This document shows, piece by piece, positions 1 through 5,985 of a stretch of DNA of 16,363 nucleotides (position 1 is its first letter; each line of letters starts with the position of its first letter). The DNA is from an uncultured Helicobacteraceae bacterium (lineage in GTDB: Bacteria > Campylobacterota > Campylobacteria > Campylobacterales > Sulfurimonadaceae). The notes beneath the pieces were generated by a model. It did no database searches, was not told the DNA's origin, and was given only the letters and a program-made list of their open reading frames with translations. A program made the translations under genes and the position numbers. The stretch is from the NCBI GenBank assembly GCA_903903705.1, contig CAIUZU010000009.1:1-16363 (forward strand). Direction: 5' to 3'.

Positions 1-417
1 GATGTTGAGATCTGCTTAAGAGACTTAAGAGGGAAATGGATAGTTCTCTACTTCTATCCAAAAGACAGCACTCCAGGATGCACGACTGAGGCATGTGACT
101 TTAGCGATGCTGCGCCGGATTTTGGCAGTTTAAATGCTATCGTGATAGGAATTAGCGCAGATAGCACAAAAAAACATCGTGACTTTATAGAGAAAAAAGA
201 TCTCTTTATAACACTGCTTAGCGATGAAGATACTTCAATGTTGCAAGAGTATGGTGTTTGGCAGTTGAAAAAAAATTACGGCAAAGAGTATATGGGGATA
301 GTTCGCACAACCCTTATAATAGATCCTCAAGGCGTTATAAAAGCTATCTGGAAAAATGTTAAAGTAAAAGAGCATGCAAAAGAGGTTATGAAAAAGCTTC
401 AAGAGTTGCAAGCTTAA
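1..417 (+). CDS. bcp: Bcp/PrxQ-type peroxiredoxin, 5' end missing
   Basis: This is a thiol peroxidase that reduces hydrogen peroxide and organic hydroperoxides in the cytoplasm. The frame is open from the first base, so 138 codons are visible and roughly 12-15 N-terminal residues lie outside the window. The peroxidatic motif PGCTTEAC is present: the reactive Cys is codon 27 of the visible part, and a second Cys five residues on (codon 32) matches the resolving Cys of the PrxQ/Bcp subgroup. The upstream YFYPKDSTPG strand and the later VRTTLIIDPQGVI strand are typical of the AhpC/TSA thioredoxin fold. The GTG at 142 lies well inside the domain and is not the true start. It is separated from rpsB by 178 bases and probably forms a different transcription unit. 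Confidence 0.93.
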   Translation, partial: DVEICLRDLRGKWIVLYFYPKDSTPGCTTEACDFSDAAPDFGSLNAIVIGISADSTKKHRDFIEKKDLFITLLSDEDTSMLQEYGVWQLKKNYGKEYMGIVRTTLIIDPQGVIKAIWKNVKVKEHAKEVMKKLQELQA

Positions 418-434
418 CTTAAATATTTTTTGGG

Positions 435-440
435 TAAAAT
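435..440 (+). promoter_or_regulatory. Putative -10 box for rpsB-tsf
   Basis: TAAAAT preceded by a T-rich run (426-431) and TGGG, which resembles the housekeeping -10 region of Campylobacterota, where a clear -35 is often absent. If used, transcription would start near 447 and give a leader of about 150 bases before the rpsB ATG. It is a pattern match only. Confidence 0.45.
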
Positions 441-446
441 TCGCGG

Positions 447-595
447 ATTTTCTTTGCCGCAAGATAAAGCCAAAGAAATATTCACAGGTATGTATCAAAA
501 GTCAGTGCAACTCCCTTTATAGGTGAAAATTGCCCGATATTACCAAAGCTAACTGACAAAAAATCTGGCTGAAAAATGCCCTTAAAGGACCTTAT
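447..595 (+). promoter_or_regulatory. Structured 5' leader of rpsB (candidate autoregulatory RNA)
   Basis: This is a gene-free leader with several complementary segments. TTTCTTTG (449-456) is the exact complement of CAAAGAAA (471-478). GTCAGT (501-506) is complementary to ACTGAC (552-557). CCTTTA (514-519) is complementary to TAAAGG (583-588), which contains the core of the rpsB ribosome-binding site AAAGGA (584-589). TGAAAATTGCCC (524-535) recurs as TGAAAAATGCCC (570-581). Ribosomal protein S2 is known to repress its own mRNA through the leader in other bacteria. A similar role here is inference, because I cannot match this leader to a described family. Confidence 0.4.
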
Positions 596-1372
596 ATGGT
601 AACTATGAAAGACTTATTAGAGTGTGGTGTACACTTCGGACACCAAACACGTCGTTGGAATCCGAAAATGAAAAAATATATTTTCGGTGTTCGTAAAAAT
701 ATCTATATTATAGATTTACAAAAAACTCTTCGTTACTTCCGTAACACTTACCAAATCGTTGTAGATGCTGCAGCTGAGGGTAAAACAGTTCTTTTTGTTG
801 GAACAAAAAAACAAGCTCGTGCTTCTGTTAGAGACGCTGCAATCGCTTGTGGAATGCCGTATGTTGACAATAGATGGTTAGGTGGTATGCTTACAAACTT
901 CCCGACTATTCAAAAATCTATTCGTAAACTTGATGTTATCTCTGAGATGCAAGAAAATGGACAAATCGACCTTTTAACTAAGAAAGAGGCTCTTATGCTT
1001 TCTCGCCAAAAAGAGAAGCTAGAGATCTATTTCGGCGGTATCCGCAATATGAAAAAACTTCCTGATATGCTTTTTGTTATGGATGCTGTTAAAGAGCACA
1101 TCGCTGTTCTAGAAGCTCGTTGTTTAGGTATTCCGGTTGTTGCTCCACTTGATACAAACTGTGATCCAGATCTTATCACTTACCCAATCCCTGGAAATGA
1201 CGATGCTATCCGTTCTATCCAACTTTTCTGTCGTGAAATGACTGAAGCTATCAATGAAGGTAAAGCATTAAGAAGTGGCGGTCGTGATGATATACAGCAA
1301 GAAGTAGGAGCAGATGAGTCTGTAGATGCTGATGCTCTTGAAGTAGAAGATTTCGATACAGAGGAAGCATAA
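596..1372 (+). CDS. rpsB: 30S ribosomal protein S2
   Basis: S2 is a structural protein of the small ribosomal subunit that binds late, near S1. The 258-residue product is a normal length and starts with the family hallmark [21 protein letters not shown]. The central WLGGMLTNF segment and the [12 protein letters not shown] and [16 protein letters not shown] segments are also diagnostic. The C-terminal tail (from about residue 225) is short and acidic. The ATG at 596 has AAAGGA six bases upstream; an in-frame ATG at 608 is possible but has no better site. tsf begins two bases after its stop, the classic rpsB-tsf operon. A structured leader upstream may mediate feedback by S2. Confidence 0.99.
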   Translation: MVTMKDLLECGVHFGHQTRRWNPKMKKYIFGVRKNIYIIDLQKTLRYFRNTYQIVVDAAAEGKTVLFVGTKKQARASVRDAAIACGMPYVDNRWLGGMLTNFPTIQKSIRKLDVISEMQENGQIDLLTKKEALMLSRQKEKLEIYFGGIRNMKKLPDMLFVMDAVKEHIAVLEARCLGIPVVAPLDTNCDPDLITYPIPGNDDAIRSIQLFCREMTEAINEGKALRSGGRDDIQQEVGADESVDADALEVEDFDTEEA

Positions 1373-1374
1373 TT

Positions 1375-2427
1375 ATGGAAGTTACGGCAGCAATGGTAAA
1401 AGATCTGCGCACAGCAACTGATGCGCCGATGATGGATTGTAAAAAAGCTCTTGTTGAGTGTGACGGAGATATGGAAAAAGCGACTGCATGGCTAAAAGAG
1501 AGAGGCATCGCACAATCAGCTAAAAAGGCTGATCGTGTTGCGGCTGAAGGTCTTGTAGGTATTAAAATTGCAGAAGACTTCTCTAAAGCTACAGTGGCTG
1601 AGATTAACTCAGAGACTGACTTTGTTGCTCAAAATGAGGGCTTCAAAAATTTAGTTTTAAAAACAACAGAAGAGATTTATACGACTTCTCCTGCTGATGT
1701 TGAGAGCCTAAAAGCAACTTCATTTGGAACATACTTTAGTGAGGCTGTTATAAAAATCGGTGAGAAGATAGAACTTCGCCGTTTTAAAACTATCAAAGCT
1801 GATGATGAAACAGTTGCAATTAACGGTTATATTCACTCAAACAACCGTATAGCTGTTATCATATCTGCTAAATGTGACAGCAAAAAAACTGCTGATGCTC
1901 TTCGTCCGATGCTTAAAAATGTAGCAATGCATGCATCTGCTATGAAGCCAAAAACTCTATCTTTTAGAGATTTTGATATGGATTACGTAACATCTGAGAC
2001 AATAGGAAGAATTGAAGCGATAAAAAAAGAGAACGAAGAGTTCGCTCGTTTGAAAAAGCCTCTTAAAAATGTTCCTCAGTTTATCTCAATGTGCCAATTG
2101 ACTGATGAAGTTTTAGCTAAAGCTGAAGCAGAAATCAAAGATACACTAAGAGCACAAAATAAACCTGAAGCTATCTGGGACAAAATTGTTCCTGGTCAAT
2201 TAGCTCGTTTTATTGATGATAACACGACTTTAGACAAAGAACTTGCTCTTTTAGATCAAACTTATGTTCTAAACGACAAATTGACAGTTGCACAGGCTGT
2301 TGAAGCGGCTGCTAAAGAAGCAGGCGGAACTGCTGAGATCGTAGATTTCGTTCGCCTTGAAGTAGGTGAAGGAATTGAGAAAAAAGTTGACGACTTCGCT
2401 GCTGAAGTCGCTGCTCAAATGGGTTAA
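1375..2427 (+). CDS. tsf: Translation elongation factor Ts
   Basis: EF-Ts is the guanine-nucleotide exchange factor that reloads EF-Tu with GTP. The 350-residue product carries the N-terminal UBA-like helical domain (about 1-45) with the signature [16 protein letters not shown] at 11-26. The exchange motif TDFVAQN is at 81-87. It is longer than the E. coli protein of about 283 residues; as far as I recall, other Campylobacterota EF-Ts proteins are similarly long, with the extra length in the dimerisation region. The ATG lies two bases after the rpsB stop, so the two genes are co-transcribed and probably translationally coupled. A hairpin covers the stop codon and is the likely end of the operon. 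Confidence 0.99.
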   Translation: MEVTAAMVKDLRTATDAPMMDCKKALVECDGDMEKATAWLKERGIAQSAKKADRVAAEGLVGIKIAEDFSKATVAEINSETDFVAQNEGFKNLVLKTTEEIYTTSPADVESLKATSFGTYFSEAVIKIGEKIELRRFKTIKADDETVAINGYIHSNNRIAVIISAKCDSKKTADALRPMLKNVAMHASAMKPKTLSFRDFDMDYVTSETIGRIEAIKKENEEFARLKKPLKNVPQFISMCQLTDEVLAKAEAEIKDTLRAQNKPEAIWDKIVPGQLARFIDDNTTLDKELALLDQTYVLNDKLTVAQAVEAAAKEAGGTAEIVDFVRLEVGEGIEKKVDDFAAEVAAQMG

Positions 2428-2443
2428 GGATTTATCCTTACCC
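2421..2443 (+). terminator. Hairpin at end of rpsB-tsf operon
   Basis: GGGTTAAGGA (2421-2430), loop TTTA, then TCCTTACCC (2435-2443) form a stem of nine pairs with one bulged base. The sequence GTTTAAAATTT follows, so the U-tract is weak. The left arm contains the tsf stop codon (2425-2427). It is a likely intrinsic terminator or a 3'-end stabilising hairpin. Confidence 0.6.
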
Positions 2444-2492
2444 GTTTAAAATTTAAAATTAAACCCTCTTTTTTAAAACTACCTTAAATCCA

Positions 2493-2529
2493 TATAATAC
2501 ATTCTATTCTTATTCTAAAATGGTATAAT
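2493..2529 (+). promoter_or_regulatory. Two candidate -10 boxes upstream of the NDH-2 gene
   Basis: TATAAT occurs at 2493-2498 and again at 2524-2529, the second as an extended -10 (TGGTATAAT). The proximal box predicts a start near 2536 and a leader of about 24 bases, with AGAGG (2549-2553) before the TTG start at 2560. A separate promoter fits the terminator-like hairpin just upstream. Confidence 0.55.
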
Positions 2530-2559
2530 TTTTCAAACAAACTACCTTAGAGGCTAATT

Positions 2560-3756
2560 TTGAAAAAAAATAAAATAATAGTTTTAGGCGGTGGTTATGC
2601 AGGTCTTAGAGTAGTTGAAAAATTAGCAAAAAATCCACATAACGAAATTATTCTTTTTGATAAAAATCCATATCACTTTATGCAGACAGATGTATATGAT
2701 TTGATAGCTAATGAGGATGATTTTGCGCAAGTTACAGTAGATCTTTTTACATTTTGCTCCGGATTTGACTCCAATGTGACTTTTTTAAAACAAGAAGTGA
2801 GCAATGTTGATTTTAAAAATAAAAAAGTTATTACATGTATTCAAAGGTACACTTATGATTATCTTGTAATTGCAGTTGGTGCACGCACAAAGTTTATGGC
2901 AAATGTTATCGGTCTGCGTGAATATGCACATGGCATAAAAGCACTGCATCGTGCTATGTATTTTAAACAAAAATTTGAGATGTCGCTCTTTCATAAGGTT
3001 GATGAGGGGGGTGTAAGTTGTACTCCTATAAATATTGTCGTTGCAGGTGCCGGACTTAGCGGGGTTGAAGTTGCAGCACAAATGGCATCATTTTCAAAAG
3101 AGTTTTATAAGAAAAATAATTTTATTTGTAGAAAATTAAATATTGTCCTAATTAATTCTGCCAAAAATGTTTTAGGCGGATTTGAAGAGCAGCTATATAG
3201 CAAAACAGATAAGAGACTTAGAGATCTTGATGTTATTATTAAAAACGATAGAAAAGTGGTTGAGGTAACGCAAGATAGTGTAAAGCTAAGTGACGGCGAA
3301 GTGCTGGATATGGACTTTATGATATTTACCGGCGGTATAGAGCCAAACGGCTTGGTGCAAAATCTTGCACTTGATAAAAATGAGAAGGGTTATATAGTTT
3401 CAAACAGCTACCTTCAGTCTCAAAACTACGCTGAGGTGTTTGCGATAGGTGACTGCACAACCATATACAATAACGCTAAGGTTGTGCCTCCGACTGCAGA
3501 TACGGCAGAGCAGATGGCTGAACTATGTGCTAAAAATATAAATAATCTTATCTCAAATAAGCCTTTAATAGAACACAGTATCAACTCACGAGGGGTACTT
3601 ATAGCTCTTGGAAGAGGGTATGCCGTAGCTAGAGTTTTTGGTTTTTATATGTATGGATATAGTGCTTATATTATGAAAAAGTTGATTGAGAGGGTTTATG
3701 CAAAAAAATTGAGCAATCGCTCAAAAAAAGGGTGTAAAAAAATATTTAGCAACTAA
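2560..3756 (+). CDS. NAD(P)/FAD-dependent oxidoreductase, NDH-2-like NADH dehydrogenase
   Basis: This is a two-dinucleotide-binding flavoprotein of 398 residues, probably a membrane-associated type II NADH:quinone dehydrogenase that feeds electrons to the quinone pool without pumping protons. The FAD-binding loop GGGYAG is at 10-15, the NAD(P)H-binding loop GAGLSG at 163-168, and the late FAD-contact motif FAIGD at 294-298. It is followed by VPPTADTAEQMA, a segment typical of NDH-2. The basic, aromatic C-terminus (about 345-398) could anchor it to the membrane. There are no paired redox cysteines as in disulphide reductases. Sulfide:quinone reductase is the main alternative, but its conserved active-site cysteines are not evident. 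The TTG start is chosen because the Rossmann strand begins at residue 5 and AGAGG lies six bases upstream. The gene stands alone between two short intergenic regions. Confidence 0.78.
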   Translation: MKKNKIIVLGGGYAGLRVVEKLAKNPHNEIILFDKNPYHFMQTDVYDLIANEDDFAQVTVDLFTFCSGFDSNVTFLKQEVSNVDFKNKKVITCIQRYTYDYLVIAVGARTKFMANVIGLREYAHGIKALHRAMYFKQKFEMSLFHKVDEGGVSCTPINIVVAGAGLSGVEVAAQMASFSKEFYKKNNFICRKLNIVLINSAKNVLGGFEEQLYSKTDKRLRDLDVIIKNDRKVVEVTQDSVKLSDGEVLDMDFMIFTGGIEPNGLVQNLALDKNEKGYIVSNSYLQSQNYAEVFAIGDCTTIYNNAKVVPPTADTAEQMAELCAKNINNLISNKPLIEHSINSRGVLIALGRGYAVARVFGFYMYGYSAYIMKKLIERVYAKKLSNRSKKGCKKIFSN

Positions 3757-3779
3757 AAAAACAGTTTCGTTTTTGATTT

Positions 3780-3802
3780 GCAAAAAAGGGAATTGTTTTT
3801 GC
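3780..3802 (+). terminator. Weak AT-rich stem-loop after the NDH-2 gene
   Basis: GCAAAAA (3780-3786) is the exact complement of TTTTTGC (3796-3802), with a nine-base loop, and T-rich sequence follows. With only two G-C pairs the stem is weak, so termination here is uncertain. Confidence 0.3.
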
Positions 3803-3847
3803 TTTAGTATTTTTACATAGCAGTTTTGCATCAAGGGATTTAGAAGA

Positions 3848-4453
3848 ATGAAGAGAATCTGGTTATTATGGATAGTTTTGGTAGTGGGTGCACATGCTGC
3901 TACAAATATATGGATGAGCACAGGTAAATCTCACGGAATAGATCCGAGGCTTCTTTATGCCATCTCAAAAGTTGAGAGTAACCATAATTCACTGGTAGTT
4001 TCCGTCAACTATCAAAAACTCAATAAAGTGCAGGCAGATATGCTTTATCTTATGCTGCAAAGCAGAGATATTCAGCATATTACTTATACAAAAGTAGTTT
4101 CAATTTACAGTAAAGATATTATTCAAGCAAAACAGGTAATTAGTTTTTTAGATCAAAATGATTATCCAAGTTTTGATATTGGGCTAATGCAGGTTAACAA
4201 TGTTCATAAGGAAATGCTAAAAAGCTTAAAAATTTCGCTTCATGATCTCTTAAATGAGCAAACGAACCTTAATGTAGCTTCTGGGATTTTATGGAACTGC
4301 TATAAAAAGCATCGTTCAAATAAAGAAGCCATCAACGCTTACAACGGTCGTATTGTCGGTAATGATTACTACACAAAAGTTTCAGAAGTGTTGCATAAAC
4401 TCCTGCTTCCACACGAAAACTCCTCAAAAAATCTATTCTACAGAATACTCTAA
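3848..4453 (+). CDS. Secreted lytic transglycosylase, VirB1/IagB-like SLT domain
   Basis: This 201-residue enzyme is predicted to cleave the MurNAc-GlcNAc bond of peptidoglycan in the periplasm. Residues 1-17 form a signal peptide (basic MKR, a hydrophobic stretch, then AHA-A). The SLT catalytic Glu is E43 in SKVESNHN. The conserved GLMQVN is at 112-117 and the AYNG motif at 164-167. About 65 residues separate the catalytic Glu from GLMQ. Such an extended segment, ending in an AKQ...DIGLMQVN pattern, is seen in VirB1/IagB-type transglycosylases that open the wall for secretion systems or pili. No secretion or pilus genes are visible nearby; fliR is 0.7 kb downstream, but a link is speculative. 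The ATG follows AGAAGA, a modest ribosome site. Family assignment is firm; the physiological role is not. Confidence 0.87.
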   Translation: MKRIWLLWIVLVVGAHAATNIWMSTGKSHGIDPRLLYAISKVESNHNSLVVSVNYQKLNKVQADMLYLMLQSRDIQHITYTKVVSIYSKDIIQAKQVISFLDQNDYPSFDIGLMQVNNVHKEMLKSLKISLHDLLNEQTNLNVASGILWNCYKKHRSNKEAINAYNGRIVGNDYYTKVSEVLHKLLLPHENSSKNLFYRIL

Positions 4454-4500
4454 TTTACTTTAGAAGGTGTGATTATATATACGATAATTGAGTAAATTAG
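4450..4500. repeat. 10-bp perfect inverted repeat before the ABC ATPase gene
   Basis: CTAATTTACT (4450-4459) is the exact reverse complement of AGTAAATTAG (4491-4500). The arms are separated by 31 bases. The left arm contains the stop codon of the transglycosylase gene (4451-4453), and the right arm ends one base before the TATAAT of the next gene. It could be an operator read by a dimeric regulator with looping, or a long-loop RNA hairpin. There is no U-tract after the second arm, so an ordinary terminator is less likely. Confidence 0.6.
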
Positions 4501-4501
4501 T

Positions 4502-4507
4502 TATAAT
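4502..4507 (+). promoter_or_regulatory. -10 box abutting the ABC ATPase start codon
   Basis: TATAAT lies only six bases upstream of the ATG at 4514. The normal start point, about seven bases past a -10 box, would fall on the ATG itself and predict a leaderless transcript. No Shine-Dalgarno sequence is present between them (CCTCTT). Confidence 0.5.
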
Positions 4508-4513
4508 CCTCTT

Positions 4514-5158
4514 ATGAATTTACTAAGCGCAAAAAACTTATCACATACTTATGATTATGAACTTTTCAAGGATGTTTCTCTTGAACTCCAGAGTGGTCAA
4601 TCCATAGCAATTATAGGAATAAGCGGAAGCGGAAAGTCTACTCTGCTTCACATCCTCTCAACACTTTTAAAGCCGGATGATGGGAGTGTCTCTATATTTG
4701 GCGAAGAAGTTTCAAAGATGAGTAAAAAAAGACTCTCTGAGATAAAAAGAGATGAACTCGGGCTTGTTTTTCAATCTCACTATCTTTTTAAAGGCTTCAG
4801 CTGCTTAGAAAATCTAGAAGTAGCGGCAATACTTTCAAACCAGAGCATAGATGAGAATCTTTTAAAAAGATTAAATATTGAAAAAACACTCGCTCAAAAA
4901 GTGACGGAGCTTTCAGGCGGACAGCAGCAGAGAGTCTCAATAGCAAGGGTTTTAACTAAACAGCCTCGCATACTTTTTGTAGATGAACCGACCGGAAATC
5001 TAGATAAAACGACTGCAAATGAGGTTATGGATATATTTTTTGAGTATCTGCAAAAGCATAGTGCAGGGATGATTCTTGTAACGCATGATGAAGATCTCGC
5101 ACATAAATGTGATATAGTTTATAAACTTATCAACAAAGAGTTAGTAAAAGTTAGTTAA
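4514..5158 (+). CDS. ABC transporter ATP-binding protein, LolD/MacB-like, no adjacent permease
   Basis: This is a single nucleotide-binding domain of 214 residues that hydrolyses ATP on the cytoplasmic face of a membrane partner. All motifs are intact: Walker A GISGSGKST at 35-43, Q-loop Gln87, signature LSGGQQQR at 133-140, Walker B ILFVDE at 153-158, DEPTGNLD, and switch His191. The EPTGNLD pattern and short length place it in the LolD/MacB/FtsE-type group, whose partners are mechanotransmission permeases. No permease gene is adjacent; fliR follows 13 bases after the stop. From memory, C. jejuni keeps an ATPase gene (Cj1180c) in the same place beside fliR. The ATG sits directly after a -10 box with no ribosome site, suggesting leaderless expression. 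The name lolD is tempting, but the transported substrate cannot be inferred here. Confidence 0.9.
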   Translation: MNLLSAKNLSHTYDYELFKDVSLELQSGQSIAIIGISGSGKSTLLHILSTLLKPDDGSVSIFGEEVSKMSKKRLSEIKRDELGLVFQSHYLFKGFSCLENLEVAAILSNQSIDENLLKRLNIEKTLAQKVTELSGGQQQRVSIARVLTKQPRILFVDEPTGNLDKTTANEVMDIFFEYLQKHSAGMILVTHDEDLAHKCDIVYKLINKELVKVS

Positions 5159-5171
5159 GAGGATTTCCAAG

Positions 5172-5936
5172 ATGGGCTGGGCTCAAGTTTTTAGCGATAC
5201 TTATGTAGTCGGTTTTATTCTTCTTTTTTTTAGATTCGGTGCATTATTTATGGCTGTGCCAATATTTTCTCACAACAGTATCCCGATGGAAGTAAAAGCG
5301 GCAATGGCATTTTTCTTTACCATCGTATTTTACTCTTCCATGCCGCCGCTCTCCATACCAATAACTGTTCCAAGCATAGTGATAGCAATATTGAGCGAAA
5401 TGCTCTTTGGTTTGGCAATCGGAACGATTTTACAGCTTGCCTTTAACGTTATAACTTTTGCAGGCGGGCAGATCTCTTTCATGATGGGTTTTTCAATGGC
5501 AAGTGCTATAGATCCGCAATCAGGTATCTCAATGCCTATTATTTCGCAATTCCTCTCTCTTATCGCATTAATGATTCTTTTTGCAATAGATATGCACCAC
5601 TGGATGCTGCTTTTTATAGATGAATCTTTGAAACATATTCCGCTTGGCGGTTTTTTAATGAATGAGGATTTCTTCAACTACCTCATAAAAGCAACGTCAA
5701 ATATGTTTTTGGTAGGTTTTATGATTGCATTTCCTATAACGGCACTCTCATGGCTTGCTGATGTTATCTTTGGAATGCTTATGAAAACTATGCCTCAATT
5801 CAACCTTCTTGTTATCGGTTTTCCTATTAAGATTATGGTTTCTTTTGCCGTGATTATTGCAACATTAAGCGCAATAATGTTTATTTTAAAAGGACAGATG
5901 GCAGAAGCTTTTAATTTTTTAGAGATGTTTTTTTAG
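5172..5936 (+). CDS. fliR: Flagellar export apparatus protein FliR
   Basis: FliR is an integral part of the flagellar type III export gate and assembles with FliP and FliQ into the pore through which rod, hook and filament subunits pass. The 254-residue product has the usual length and about six hydrophobic segments. The N-terminal FRFGALFMAVPIF stretch, the central GQISFMMGFSMASAIDPQSG loop and the late VIGFPIKIM segment are family hallmarks. The ATG has AAGAGGA eight bases upstream, and the gene lies 13 bases after the ABC ATPase, so the two are probably co-transcribed. No other flagellar gene is in the window; in Campylobacterota flagellar genes are commonly scattered. No sigma-54 or sigma-28 promoter is visible just upstream. 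Confidence 0.96.
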   Translation: MGWAQVFSDTYVVGFILLFFRFGALFMAVPIFSHNSIPMEVKAAMAFFFTIVFYSSMPPLSIPITVPSIVIAILSEMLFGLAIGTILQLAFNVITFAGGQISFMMGFSMASAIDPQSGISMPIISQFLSLIALMILFAIDMHHWMLLFIDESLKHIPLGGFLMNEDFFNYLIKATSNMFLVGFMIAFPITALSWLADVIFGMLMKTMPQFNLLVIGFPIKIMVSFAVIIATLSAIMFILKGQMAEAFNFLEMFF

Positions 5937-5946
5937 TTTTTTTTGA

Positions 5947-5952
5947 TACAAT
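5947..5952 (+). promoter_or_regulatory. Possible -10 box before the acidic protein gene
   Basis: TACAAT in the 49-base gap after fliR follows a run of T residues. It would start transcription near 5959 and leave AAAGGGA (5972-5978) as ribosome site for the GTG at 5986. Co-transcription from upstream is equally possible. Confidence 0.35.
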
Positions 5953-5985
5953 AATGTCAAAAGAGCCTCCAAAAGGGAACATGTA

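Noticed and set aside
235..498. Minus-strand open frame across the peroxiredoxin end and rpsB leader
   Set aside because: It runs antisense to a clear peroxiredoxin and has no recognisable domain.
5100..5175. Flagellar sigma-54 or sigma-28 promoter upstream of fliR
   Set aside because: No TGGCAC-N5-TTGC or sigma-28-like pattern seen; fliR appears to be read from the ABC ATPase transcript.
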